Of a stretch of 64,000 nt of DNA, positions 9,214 through 17,193 are shown one piece after another. Each line of letters starts with the position of its first letter. Positions within the stretch are counted from its first letter, which is position 1. Position numbers and translations under genes: made by a program. The stretch comes from Bacilli bacterium (GTDB lineage Bacteria; Bacillota_I; Bacilli_A; RF39; UBA660), in NCBI GenBank assembly GCA_017398945.1, contig JAFQES010000014.1:36417-100416 (forward strand). Direction: 5' to 3'. The notes beneath the pieces are model-generated. The model saw only the letters and a program-made list of their open reading frames with translations. It was not told the DNA's origin and ran no database searches.

Positions 9214-9596
9214 TAATTTTGTCCATCTAAAATGGCTTTAACACTTTTACAATAATCAGCTAATAGTTTATCAATGCATTCTTCTTCTAAGGAAGATAAA
9301 GTACCTTCTTTTAGATCAATTCCCTTTTGTTTAGCTGATATTTCAATGCTACCGCCTGATGCTTTATAATAATCTTTTACCATGCATTGTAATAATTTAA
9401 TATGTGTTCTTGTTAAAACTCCTGGCTCTTCTGTTTGGTCAACGTTTTTTAATATTTCTTCAGTAGAAGGCATTTTTAATTTTGCTAAATAATCATTTAT
9501 CATTCTTTGTAACATATAATTAGTTTGTTTATCATTGGTCATTGTAGCAATTTTTTCAAAAGTTTCATCACTATTTAATATATTGTCAGTTCCCAT
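9213..9596 (-). CDS. Hypothetical protein, last gene of WXG100 operon
   Basis: A 127-residue, mainly helical, soluble protein with no signal peptide, membrane segment or family I recognise. Helices such as TNYMLQRMINDYLAKLKMP and LTRTHIKLLQCMVKDYYKAS are amphipathic. The start has a clear AAAGGAG upstream. It lies 20 bases after the 237-residue gene and shares its operon and terminator. By position it could be a chaperone, partner or accessory factor of the WXG100-type proteins, like the small genes that accompany ESX or LXG substrates; this is guilt by association only. Confidence 0.6.
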   Translation of the reverse strand: MGTDNILNSDETFEKIATMTNDKQTNYMLQRMINDYLAKLKMPSTEEILKNVDQTEEPGVLTRTHIKLLQCMVKDYYKASGGSIEISAKQKGIDLKEGTLSSLEEECIDKLLADYCKSVKAILDGQN

Positions 9597-9616
9597 TATT
9601 ATTCTCCTTTACTAAA

Positions 9617-10330
9617 TTAACTATTTAAGAATCCTGCTAGTTCTGAAAGTCCATTACCAAAAGCGTTAAAAATTGTACTTATTGTTGTACTTGAACTATT
9701 ATCACCAGCATATCCAAATAACGTTTTAATAGTACCTACAGCTTGGTTAGTAACATCAGCACCGATTTCTGATAGGTTTTTTCCTGTTGTACTTTTTATA
9801 TATGTTCCAGTATTTCCAAACATTTTTGCAGTTTCGCCAACTATGGTTCTTGTTGCTCCAGAAATATTTAGTGCTGAAGATTTTATATCATTTATATAAC
9901 TTGAAGTGTCATATGATCCTTGTTTAGCTTGTGAATTAACTCCTTCATTGATTTGTGTTACAACTCCTTTTACTGTTGCTCCCCATGCTGTAATTTCTTG
10001 ATTCATTTGGCTATCAGCTGAAAGGAATGCTTGTGCGACATTTATCAGGAATCCTCCTAAGTTTGTAATGCTTGTTTGATATTTTTCTAAATATCCTTTA
10101 ATATCGTCCATGCCTGTTATTAAAGCAGTACCGGCTTCGCTATCAAATCCGGCATTATTATGAAGGTCTTTAACGGTGTTATATATTATAGTTAGAGAAT
10201 CCATAATAGCATTAGCGATTACTTTTGTATTTTCTCCTAATTGCTCCATAGCTGCAGTATCAACTAAAGTGCCATCACCAGCAGCTTCAGCTAATAATTG
10301 GATGTTTAATTTTAATAAATTTTCTTTCAT
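9617..10330 (-). CDS. Hypothetical helical protein, probable WXG100/LXG-like secretion substrate
   Basis: A 237-residue protein with no signal peptide. After a short head, MKENLLKLNIQLLAEAAGDG, residues about 25-130 are long helices rich in Ala, Asn, Thr and Ile (AIMDSLTIIYNTVKDL, ITNLGGFLINVAQAFLSAD), then a Ser/Thr/Gly-rich glycine-containing tail ending SELAGFLNS. The ATG overlaps the stop of the WXG100 gene (TAATG on the minus strand), so the two are translationally coupled. This resembles ESX-type effectors encoded next to a small WXG100 partner. Its head also resembles the LNLQLFA start of many phage head proteins, but nothing else here is phage-like. No enzymatic motif is visible. Confidence 0.55.
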   Translation of the reverse strand: MKENLLKLNIQLLAEAAGDGTLVDTAAMEQLGENTKVIANAIMDSLTIIYNTVKDLHNNAGFDSEAGTALITGMDDIKGYLEKYQTSITNLGGFLINVAQAFLSADSQMNQEITAWGATVKGVVTQINEGVNSQAKQGSYDTSSYINDIKSSALNISGATRTIVGETAKMFGNTGTYIKSTTGKNLSEIGADVTNQAVGTIKTLFGYAGDNSSSTTISTIFNAFGNGLSELAGFLNS

Positions 10331-10623
10331 TATAAATTACCTCCGTTTTGAGCTGCGTTTTGACTGTTAGTATCAATACTATTAGCACATTTGTCTAGAA
10401 TATTTGCTAAATTATCCATTTGTTCAACTAATTTAGCTACATTTAATTTTTTTTCTTCAACTTTTTGAATATATTTGCTGGTAGAGCTATCTTTCCAAGA
10501 AGATTGAACATTAGTACAAAGTTCATTCAGCTTTGTTATATTACCATTAATATTTGCTATTTCGGTTCTAATAGTACTAGCAGCACTTCTTATTTTTGAA
10601 CTGTTATATTTTAAAGTTGCCAT
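10330..10623 (-). CDS. WXG100-family (ESX-like) small protein
   Basis: A 97-residue protein of two predicted helices joined at SSWKDSSTSKY, matching the W-x-[GDS] turn of WXG100 proteins and their usual length near 100. Start MATLKYNSSKIRSAASTI fits the family (an early helix with regular hydrophobics). WXG100 proteins form dimers and are exported by type VII secretion. A -10-like TATAAT (minus strand, 10644-10649) lies 21 bases before the ATG. The two downstream genes follow without gaps. No EccC/YukB ATPase or other secretion component is in the window, so export depends on genes elsewhere if the system is active. Confidence 0.8.
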   Translation of the reverse strand: MATLKYNSSKIRSAASTIRTEIANINGNITKLNELCTNVQSSWKDSSTSKYIQKVEEKKLNVAKLVEQMDNLANILDKCANSIDTNSQNAAQNGGNL

Positions 10624-10803
10624 TTTTCATTTTCCCTTCTACTATTATATTCATATGTATAATAACATTTTGGTAACTATTTAGCAATATTTTTTGAATT
10701 AAAAATTTAAAAAACTAAAAAAGTAAAAATTAGTAAAGACAAAACATTTTTATTATGTTAAAATAATTTTGACATTAGATTGAGTAATAAGAGGTGGCTA
10801 TAT

Positions 10804-11589
10804 ATGGCAAAAGTAATTTCGTTAGTAAATCAAAAGGGTGGAGTTGGTAAAACTACTACCAGTATAAATTTAGCTGCCGCTTTGGGTAAAGAGGGAAAAA
10901 AGACTCTTTTGGTGGATCTTGATCCTCAAAGAAATGCTACTACTGGTTTAGGTTTTAGTAACGGAGATTATAAACATGATGTTTATGAAGTTATGACTGG
11001 TAGATGTGAAATAACTGAGGCTATCGTAAAAACAAAATTTACGAATTTATCTATTTTGCCTTCTACAATTAATTTAGCGGGAGTAGATGTTGAATTTGTT
11101 AAAAATATGTTAGATAATACAGAATTTAAACAAAATGAACAATTAAAGCTAGCTATAGATCAAATCCGTAGTAAATTTGATTATGTTATTATAGATTGTC
11201 AACCTGCTTTGGGAATGGCTACAATGAATGCTTTAGTTGCATCAGATTCAGTTATTATTCCTGTGCAATGTGAATTTTTTGCATTAGAAGGAATCACTCA
11301 ACTTTTAAATTCAATAATTATGGTTCAAACAAGTTTAAATCCAAATCTTCGAATTGAAGGAGTTTTGCTAACTATGTTAGATGGTAGAACTAATATTGGT
11401 TTAGAAGTTATTGAAGAAGTAAGAAAATATTTTAAAGATAAGGTATTTAATACATTAATACCAAGATTAGTAAGGTTAGTAGAAGCTCCTTCTCATGGAA
11501 AACCAATTAATGAATATGATCCAACTAGTAGAGCGACACTAGCATATGCTAATTTAGCAAAGGAAGTGATAAGTCGCGATGGAAACTAA
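10804..11589 (+). CDS. parA: Chromosome-partitioning ATPase ParA/Soj
   Basis: A deviant Walker A ATPase (KGGVGKTTTSINLAAAL near residue 10) with LLVDLDPQRNATTGLG and DYVIIDCQPALGMATMNAL, about 261 residues, as in Soj/ParA. It binds DNA non-specifically as an ATP dimer and works with ParB in origin segregation and control of replication initiation. The ATG at 10804 is preferred: AGAGGTGG lies 8 bases before it and MAKVISLVNQKGG is the standard start; an upstream TTG at 10780 adds eight unlikely residues. It overlaps parB by 11 bases. Confidence 0.95.
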   Translation: MAKVISLVNQKGGVGKTTTSINLAAALGKEGKKTLLVDLDPQRNATTGLGFSNGDYKHDVYEVMTGRCEITEAIVKTKFTNLSILPSTINLAGVDVEFVKNMLDNTEFKQNEQLKLAIDQIRSKFDYVIIDCQPALGMATMNALVASDSVIIPVQCEFFALEGITQLLNSIIMVQTSLNPNLRIEGVLLTMLDGRTNIGLEVIEEVRKYFKDKVFNTLIPRLVRLVEAPSHGKPINEYDPTSRATLAYANLAKEVISRDGN

Positions 11590-12466
11590 GAAAAAAGCAT
11601 TAGGGAAAGGTTTAGAACAATTATTTTCTAATTCCGTAATTGATTTTAATAATTTTGAGAAAGAAGTTACAGAGGAAGCTCAAAATAATGGTGATGTTAC
11701 AGAAATTGAATTAGGTAAAATAATAAGTAATCCTTATCAACCGAGAAAAGTTTTTGATGAAGAAGCTTTAGAAGAATTAGCTGCATCAATTAAAGAGTAT
11801 GGAATAGTTCAACCTATTATTGTTAAGAAAAGTGTTTCAGGGTATGAATTGGTTGCAGGAGAACGCCGTACAAAAGCAGCTAGGCTTGCTGGTTTAAAAA
11901 CTATTCCAGCAATTATAAAAGAATTTAATGATCAAGAAATGATGGAGATAGCTTTAATTGAAAATATTCAAAGAGAAAATTTAAATCCGATTGAGGAAGC
12001 TATTAGTTACGAAAATATTATTAAATTGCGTGGATATACTCAAGAAGAATTTGCTAAGAAATTTGGTAAAAGCAGAAGCCATGTAACCAATTTATTAGGA
12101 TTATTATCTCTATCAGAAAAAGTAAAAGAAATGGTTGCTAAAAAACAACTTACAATGGGACATGCTAGAGCTTTAAGTAAAGTAGCTGACGAAGAAAAGG
12201 TTATTGAATTAGCTAACAAAATAGTTAACGAAGGCTTGAGTGTAAGAGAAATTGAGAAAATTTTAACTAATCAAGATATGCCAAAAAGAAATAAAATAAA
12301 GACTAAAGAAGTAGATTATCATTATACAATGTATGAAAATATTTTAAGAGAGAAAATTGGGACAAAAGTTAAAATTGCCAAAAACAAAGTGGAAATACCG
12401 TTTGATTCTCTAAAAGATTTAGAAAGAATATTGGAAATTATAAATATAGATTTAGATAATGATTAA
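11579..12466 (+). CDS. parB: Chromosome-partitioning protein ParB/Spo0J
   Basis: ParB binds parS near the origin, loads as a CTP-dependent clamp and recruits SMC. The 295-residue protein has the N-terminal CTP-binding domain with YQPRKVFDEEALEELAASIK and GERRTKAAR, the helix-turn-helix (YTQEEFAKKFGKSRSHVTNLL) and a C-terminal dimerisation segment (VKIAKNKVEIPFDSLKDLERIL). The order parA-parB is normal, yet in Firmicutes the pair often lies near the origin with gidA/rsmG; those genes are not here. No 16-base parS palindrome was noticed by eye in the window. Confidence 0.95.
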   Translation: METKKKALGKGLEQLFSNSVIDFNNFEKEVTEEAQNNGDVTEIELGKIISNPYQPRKVFDEEALEELAASIKEYGIVQPIIVKKSVSGYELVAGERRTKAARLAGLKTIPAIIKEFNDQEMMEIALIENIQRENLNPIEEAISYENIIKLRGYTQEEFAKKFGKSRSHVTNLLGLLSLSEKVKEMVAKKQLTMGHARALSKVADEEKVIELANKIVNEGLSVREIEKILTNQDMPKRNKIKTKEVDYHYTMYENILREKIGTKVKIAKNKVEIPFDSLKDLERILEIINIDLDND

Positions 12467-12480
12467 TTATAGGGGATATA

Positions 12481-12672
12481 ATGGAAAAGAAATATAAATT
12501 AAATGATCAAGTGATTTTAAAAAAACCACACGCTTGTAAAACAAATCTATGGACAATAATCAGATTAGGTGTAGATATAAAATTAAAATGTGTAGGTTGT
12601 AATCATGAAGTTATGTTAGATAGATTAGTTTTCGAAAAAAAATTAAAGAAAATTGTTGGAGATGACAAATGA
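12481..12672 (+). CDS. DUF951 family protein
   Basis: A 63-residue protein matching DUF951 throughout: KLNDQVILKKPHACKTNLW, then the RLGVDIKLKCVGCNHEVML block with its CxxC pair, then LDRLVFEKKLKKIV. The cysteines may bind a metal. The family is small, conserved in Firmicutes and typically sits next to parB or ychF, as here; function is unknown. It follows parB by 14 bases and its TGA overlaps the ATG of the next gene (ATGA), so this is one operon. Confidence 0.85.
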   Translation: MEKKYKLNDQVILKKPHACKTNLWTIIRLGVDIKLKCVGCNHEVMLDRLVFEKKLKKIVGDDK

Positions 12673-14210
12673 AAAAAAGTTTAAAAGAAAGAATGACTCT
12701 TCATCCGATAATGACAATACTTATAATGGTTTTAATTACAATTGTTTTAAGCGGTTTTTTATCATTCTTAGGGATTAGTTCGACTTATAATACAATTAAT
12801 GAGGGGATTTTAGATTATAGTCCGGTGACTATATCTGTTAAATCCTTATTTAGTTTAAGCGGACTTAAATATATTTTTACGAATACTGTTAAGAATTTTG
12901 TTAATTTTGTGCCTTTAAGTAGTTTGATTATTATCTTAATTGGTATAGGAGTTATGGAGAAGAGTGGTTTTTTAAAGACTGCTATAACCTTATTAACAAA
13001 AAAAGCAAAGAAAAATACGGTTACATATTTTATTGTTTTAATTTCAATGATTGCAAGTATCGTAGGAGATTTATCTTACGTTGTATTAATTCCAATTAGT
13101 GCATTAATATTCTTGTATGGAAAAAGGAATCCAAGTTTAGGTATAATTGCATCATTTGCGGGTCTTACATGTGGTTCAGGGCTCAGTATTTTAATAACTA
13201 GTATTGATAGTTCGATGTTATCACTAACAGCTTTAGCTGCTTCAGTTATTGATAAAAGTTATTCTATTTCCAATTTTAGTTTTTTAGTAATTATGTTGTT
13301 TGCAATAATTATTTTGTCTTTTGTTATAACTAAAATAACCGAAGAACACATTGCAAAAAAACTACCTAAATATGAATTTGAGGAAAGTTCTTTAGAAGAG
13401 GATATATCAATCGGAAAAAAAGAATTACGAGGTTTAGTTATTAGTTTAGGAATGGGGATTATTTATTTATTAATCTTTATTTATAATATAATTCCTGGAC
13501 TTCCTTTTTCAGGTAATTTATTAGATTATAGTCAAAATTTCTATATTGATAAACTTTTTAGTTATAATTCATTTTTTAGTAATGGATTCGTCTTTATTGT
13601 GACAATGCTTTTTATAATTTTAGGTTTGTTTTATGGAATTGGAGCAAAAACAATAAAGAACAATAAAGACTTTTGCGAAGATTTAGGTCATTCTTTAGAT
13701 GGCGTAGGAAATATTATGGTGTTAATTTTCTTTGCTTCTCTCTTTATAAGTGTTTTTAAATATACGCAAATTGGTACTTTGATAGTTAGTGCTTTAACAA
13801 GTATATTAAGTTCTTTTGAATTAACAGCGTTTCCAGCAATTATAGTACTATTTATTATAGCAGCTCTATCAACAATTTTTGTACCGTCATCATTATCAAG
13901 TTGGAGTATTACTTCAGGCGTGGCGGTGCCAGTTTTAATGAATAGCGGGATTAGTCCAGCATTTACGCAGGTGATTTATCGCTTTGGAGAGTGTATGACA
14001 TTAGGTTTAACTCCATTGTTTGCATATTTTGTTATTTATTTAGCATTTTTAGAAAAATATAATCAAAAGAAAAAACCAATAAGTTTATTTACAACTTTAA
14101 AATATCAATTACCATATGCTTTGGCGGCTGGAGCTATACTATTAATTTTATTAATTATATGGTTTATAATTGGGGCACCAATAGGTATTGGAGCTTATCC
14201 AAAAATTTAG
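12669..14210 (+). CDS. AbgT-family transporter (p-aminobenzoyl-glutamate type)
   Basis: A 513-residue polytopic membrane protein with about 11-13 helices. The family blocks are visible: LIIILIGIGVMEKSGFLKTA, the GDLSYVVLIPISALIF hairpin, FVPSSLSSWSITSGVAVPVL and a late FGECMTLGLTPLFAYF. AbgT proteins are described as p-aminobenzoyl-glutamate importers or sulfonamide exporters driven by ion gradients. It may be a folate-salvage transporter. It is translationally coupled to DUF951 and is followed after 16 bases by ychF. Confidence 0.85.
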   Translation: MKKSLKERMTLHPIMTILIMVLITIVLSGFLSFLGISSTYNTINEGILDYSPVTISVKSLFSLSGLKYIFTNTVKNFVNFVPLSSLIIILIGIGVMEKSGFLKTAITLLTKKAKKNTVTYFIVLISMIASIVGDLSYVVLIPISALIFLYGKRNPSLGIIASFAGLTCGSGLSILITSIDSSMLSLTALAASVIDKSYSISNFSFLVIMLFAIIILSFVITKITEEHIAKKLPKYEFEESSLEEDISIGKKELRGLVISLGMGIIYLLIFIYNIIPGLPFSGNLLDYSQNFYIDKLFSYNSFFSNGFVFIVTMLFIILGLFYGIGAKTIKNNKDFCEDLGHSLDGVGNIMVLIFFASLFISVFKYTQIGTLIVSALTSILSSFELTAFPAIIVLFIIAALSTIFVPSSLSSWSITSGVAVPVLMNSGISPAFTQVIYRFGECMTLGLTPLFAYFVIYLAFLEKYNQKKKPISLFTTLKYQLPYALAAGAILLILLIIWFIIGAPIGIGAYPKI

Positions 14211-14226
14211 AAAGCGGGGGATTTAG

Positions 14227-15327
14227 ATGGCTTTAAAAGCAGGAATTGTTGGACTTCCTAATGTTGGTAAGTCAACACTATTTAATGCAATTACGAAAAA
14301 AAATATTTTAGCAGCTAACTATCCATTTGCAACAATTGATCCTAATGTGGGGATGGTTACTGTTCCAGATTCAAGATTACAATTTTTAGAAGATTTATAT
14401 ATTCCTGAGAGTACTGTTCCAACATCATTTGAATTTACTGATATAGCCGGATTAGTAAAAGGAGCTTCTCGTGGTGAAGGACTAGGAAATAAATTTCTAT
14501 CTCACATTAGAGAAGTAGATGCTATTGTAGAAGTAGTTAGATGTTTTGATGATGTTAATATTACTCATGTTGAAGGAAAAACAGATCCAATTAGAGATAT
14601 CGAGATAATTAATTTAGAACTTATCTTTGCTGATTTAGAAATAGTTGAAAATAGACTTTCTAAAATTGAAAAGAAAGCCCAAACAACTAAAGATAAAGAG
14701 AGTTTAATTGAAGTAAGTGCTCTATCAAAGAGTAAGGAAGCTTTGATGGCAAGTAAGCCGCTTCGTTATGTTGATTATACCGATGAAGAAAAAGCAAGCA
14801 TAAAAGCTTTTAACTTCATTACTTTAAAACCATTAATTTATTTAGCAAATGTTGATGAAGAAAGTTTTATTCATGGGGAAAATGAGTATACTAAAAAAGT
14901 AAGTGAATATGCAGAGGCTGAAAATTCTGGGGTAGTTGTAATGTGTGCTAAGCTAGAAAGTGAATTATCAGAAATGAATATTGATGATAAGAAACAACTA
15001 TTGAGTGAATTAGGAGTAAACTCTAGTGGAATGGATAGATTGATCTTCCAAACATATAATTTATTAGGACTAGCAACGTTTTTTACTGCTGGTCCGAAAG
15101 AAGTTAGAGCGTGGACATTTAGAAAAAATATGAAGGCTAAAGAATGTGCGGGAATTATTCACAGTGATATTGAACGAGGATTTATTAAAGCTGAAGTAAT
15201 GAAATTTGATGATCTTGAAACTTATAAAGATGAGAAAAAAGTTCAAGAAAATGGTAAATTAAGATTAGAAGGAAAAGATTATATTATGCAAGACGGTGAT
15301 ATAGTTTATTTCCGTTTTAATGTTTAG
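14227..15327 (+). CDS. ychF: Redox-regulated ATPase YchF (Obg family)
   Basis: A 366-residue Obg-like P-loop protein: G1 GLPNVGKST near residue 8, FTDIAGLVKGASRGEGLGNK (G3 region), a coiled helical insertion, and a C-terminal TGS domain ending in the typical DGDIVYFRFNV. YchF prefers ATP over GTP and associates with ribosomes and stress responses. AGCGGGGGA precedes the ATG. The gene lies in the parB-DUF951-AbgT-ychF run; DUF951 and ychF adjacency is common in Firmicutes. Confidence 0.95.
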   Translation: MALKAGIVGLPNVGKSTLFNAITKKNILAANYPFATIDPNVGMVTVPDSRLQFLEDLYIPESTVPTSFEFTDIAGLVKGASRGEGLGNKFLSHIREVDAIVEVVRCFDDVNITHVEGKTDPIRDIEIINLELIFADLEIVENRLSKIEKKAQTTKDKESLIEVSALSKSKEALMASKPLRYVDYTDEEKASIKAFNFITLKPLIYLANVDEESFIHGENEYTKKVSEYAEAENSGVVVMCAKLESELSEMNIDDKKQLLSELGVNSSGMDRLIFQTYNLLGLATFFTAGPKEVRAWTFRKNMKAKECAGIIHSDIERGFIKAEVMKFDDLETYKDEKKVQENGKLRLEGKDYIMQDGDIVYFRFNV

Positions 15328-15340
15328 AAAGGAGTAAAGA

Positions 15341-15982
15341 GTGTATATGAATAATAATATTTTGTCTAAATCATTTTTGTGGATGTTTATTGGACTATTA
15401 GTAACATTTGTTACTGGATATGCAGTATGTACAAATTATGAAATCATGTATGCGATTTTTGCTAAGAATGGCTATATCTTCTTAATGATTGCTGAACTTA
15501 TATTAGTTATATTTTTATCAGCAAGAATCTTTAAGATGAAACCAACGACAGCCAAGGTAATGTTTTTACTATATTCGTTTGTTAGTGGGTTAACATTCTC
15601 ATCTATATTTGTGGCATATAAACTATCATTTGTAATGTATGTGTTCTTAATAGCAGCAGCCGTATTTGGATTATTTGGTTTCTTAGGATATGTAACAAAA
15701 GCTGATTTATCTAAAATTGGAACATTTTTAATGATGGGACTTTTAGGTGTAGTAATCTGTTCAATTGTCAATATCTTTATTGGTGGAGATGCATTTAGTT
15801 TAATTATCTCAATAATTTCATTAATTGTATTCTTAGGAATTACAGCTTTTGATGTTCAAAAAATCAAAAATTTGCCAATAGATAATGATAATGGTGCAAT
15901 ATATGGAGCATTACAACTATATTTAGACTTTATTAACATTTTCTTAGATTTATTAAGAATATTAAGTAGAAATAGAGATTAG
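15341..15982 (+). CDS. Bax inhibitor-1 / YccA family membrane protein
   Basis: A 213-residue protein with seven hydrophobic helices and the BI-1 features: FVSGLTFSSIF in the middle, FGFLGYVTKADLSKIGTFLMMGLLG (written here in two parts around LSKIG) and the last helices with FLGITAFDVQKIKNL and YLDFINIFLDLLRIL. Family members leak calcium or protons and interact with FtsH in some bacteria. GGAG lies 6 bases before GTG 15341 and 12 before ATG 15347, so GTG is favoured; the difference is two residues. A short terminator follows. Confidence 0.88.
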   Translation: MYMNNNILSKSFLWMFIGLLVTFVTGYAVCTNYEIMYAIFAKNGYIFLMIAELILVIFLSARIFKMKPTTAKVMFLLYSFVSGLTFSSIFVAYKLSFVMYVFLIAAAVFGLFGFLGYVTKADLSKIGTFLMMGLLGVVICSIVNIFIGGDAFSLIISIISLIVFLGITAFDVQKIKNLPIDNDNGAIYGALQLYLDFINIFLDLLRILSRNRD

Positions 15983-16005
15983 AAATTAATTTCTATTTTT
16001 TTTTA
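15981..16005 (+). terminator. Weak intrinsic terminator after BI-1 gene
   Basis: The palindrome AGAAATTAATTTCT (15981-15994) is followed by ATTTTTTTTTT-like sequence. The stem is only 6 bp with a tight loop, but the T-run is long. Confidence 0.55.
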
Positions 16006-16046
16006 GATAATAATATAGTTTATTATGTAGTCTTTTAAATTTATTA

Positions 16047-16075
16047 TTTACACTTTAAAATAAATTTGTTATACT
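16047..16075 (+). promoter_or_regulatory. Promoter of rpsF-ssb-rpsR
   Basis: TTTACA (16047-16052), 17 bases, TATACT (16070-16075), with an upstream TG giving an extended -10. This leaves a leader of about 60 bases before rpsF. Confidence 0.8.
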
Positions 16076-16082
16076 ACAAGAC

Positions 16083-16136
16083 GAGTAAAGAAATTACTCC
16101 TTGCTTCTTAAGTGAAGCCAATAGACCATAAGGAGG
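16083..16136 (+). promoter_or_regulatory. Candidate S6:S18 autoregulatory leader
   Basis: Two stem-loops precede rpsF: GAGTAA/TTACTC (16083-16088, 16094-16099) and GCTTC/GAAGC (16103-16107, 16114-16118). In addition CTCCTT at 16097-16102 is complementary to AAGGAG at 16130-16135 in the ribosome binding site, so an alternative fold would hide it. Position fits the known S6:S18 leader of rpsF operons, but I cannot confirm the conserved protein-binding bulge. Confidence 0.5.
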
Positions 16137-16144
16137 TGGAATGA

Positions 16145-16435
16145 ATGAGTAAATACGAAATTATGTTTATTGTTAAAGCAACTATGGAAGCTGATATGGT
16201 AGCTAGTACTGCTAAAGATATGCAAGCTTTAATCGCTGACAATAAAGGTAAAGTATTAGAATTCAAGGAATTAGGTGAAAAAAAATTAGCTTATCCAATT
16301 AAGAAAGAACTTAATGGATATTACTATGTAATGCAAGTAGAAGCTAATCATGAAACAGTTTCTGAGTTTGATCGTAAAGCTTTACTAAATGAAAATGTTT
16401 TAAGACATTTAGTAATTAGAATTGATGAGGATTAA
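16145..16435 (+). CDS. rpsF: 30S ribosomal protein S6
   Basis: A 96-residue S6: KYEIMFIVKATM start, LAYPIKKELNGYYYVMQVEA centre and VLRHLVIRIDED end, all standard. S6 binds S18 on the small-subunit platform. AAGGAGGTGG precedes ATG 16145. It heads the rpsF-ssb-rpsR operon with one promoter; ssb starts 2 bases after the stop. Confidence 0.97.
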   Translation: MSKYEIMFIVKATMEADMVASTAKDMQALIADNKGKVLEFKELGEKKLAYPIKKELNGYYYVMQVEANHETVSEFDRKALLNENVLRHLVIRIDED

Positions 16436-16436
16436 T

Positions 16437-16889
16437 ATGAATAAAGTTATATTAGTTGGAAGACTTACAAAAGATCCTGAAATGAGAACAACTGGTTCAG
16501 GAGTTGCTGTTACATCATTTACAGTTGCCGTAAATCGTCCTTACTCTGATCAAAGTGGAGAAAGACAAACTGATTTTATCAACTGTGTTATATGGCGTAA
16601 ACAAGCAGAAAATGTAGCTAGATACTGTAATAAAGGTAGTCTAGTTGCTGTAGAAGGTCGTATTCAAACTAGAAGTTATGATCATCAAGATGGATCAAAA
16701 AGGTATGTAACAGAAGTTGTTTGTGATAATGTAACTTTCTTATCTTCTAAAAATAGTGGTTCAACTAGTGAACCAATGAGTTTTGGGGGAAATATGAGTG
16801 AAGATATTGCTACTACAGATGTTACAGATGATCCTTTTAAAGATTTTGGTGATGAAATCGCTTTAAGTGAAGATGACCTACCATTTTAA
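16437..16889 (+). CDS. ssb: Single-stranded DNA-binding protein
   Basis: About 150 residues: an OB fold (MNKVILVGRLTKDPEMRTT, VTSFTVAVNRPY, DFINCVIWRKQAENVARY, VAVEGRIQTRSYD) followed by a flexible acidic tail ending SEDDLPF, the partner-binding tip. It protects ssDNA and recruits repair and replication proteins. ATG 16437 has GAGG six bases before and gives the canonical MNKVILVGR start; an in-frame TTG at 16422 inside rpsF is unlikely. Overlap of functions with rpsF/rpsR is only by operon. Confidence 0.97.
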   Translation: MNKVILVGRLTKDPEMRTTGSGVAVTSFTVAVNRPYSDQSGERQTDFINCVIWRKQAENVARYCNKGSLVAVEGRIQTRSYDHQDGSKRYVTEVVCDNVTFLSSKNSGSTSEPMSFGGNMSEDIATTDVTDDPFKDFGDEIALSEDDLPF

Positions 16890-16904
16890 TAAGGAGGAAT
16901 AATA

Positions 16905-17120
16905 ATGGCAGAATTTCATCGTAAGAAAAAGAAAATATGTCAAATGTGTGCAGGAAAAAGCGTTGATTATAAAGACGTTATGATTATAAATAAATATATT
17001 ACTGAAAAAGGTAAAATTATGCCTCGTCGTATGACAGGTGCTTGTGCAAAACATCAAAGACATATTGCTCAACAAATTAAATACGCAAGATTTATGGCTT
17101 TAATACCATATGTTAAGTAA
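16905..17120 (+). CDS. rpsR: 30S ribosomal protein S18
   Basis: A 71-residue S18 with KKKICQMCAGKSVDYKDVMI, LPRRMTG-type centre (here MPRRMTGACAKHQRHIAQQI) and KYARFMALIPYV end. It pairs with S6 on the 30S platform. AAGGAGGAATAAT precedes the ATG. The stop lies inside the terminator stem that ends the operon. Confidence 0.97.
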   Translation: MAEFHRKKKKICQMCAGKSVDYKDVMIINKYITEKGKIMPRRMTGACAKHQRHIAQQIKYARFMALIPYVK

Positions 17121-17142
17121 TCACAAAAGTGGTTACTTTTTT
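17115..17142 (+). terminator. Terminator of rpsF operon
   Basis: AAGTAATCAC (17115-17124) and GTGGTTACTT (17129-17138) form a 10-bp stem (one G.U) with an AAAA loop and a T tail; it includes the rpsR stop codon. Confidence 0.85.
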
Positions 17143-17144
17143 AT

Positions 17145-17173
17145 TTGATATTATCCTTCTTATTAGATATAAT
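17145..17173 (+). promoter_or_regulatory. Promoter of the 17194 helical-repeat gene
   Basis: TTGATA (17145-17150), 17-base spacer, TATAAT (17168-17173). The start codon follows 20 bases later behind TAGGAGGG, so the mRNA leader is very short. Confidence 0.8.
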
Positions 17174-17193
17174 AAGAATAATTAGGAGGGTTT

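Noticed and set aside
9617..10330. Prophage head gene, from the LNIQLLAE start
   Set aside because: No other phage gene is present, the rest of the protein is WXG/LXG-like, and it is coupled to a WXG100 gene.
10624..12480. parS site near parAB
   Set aside because: No TGTTTCACGTGAAACA-like palindrome was found by eye; a computed search allowing mismatches would be needed.
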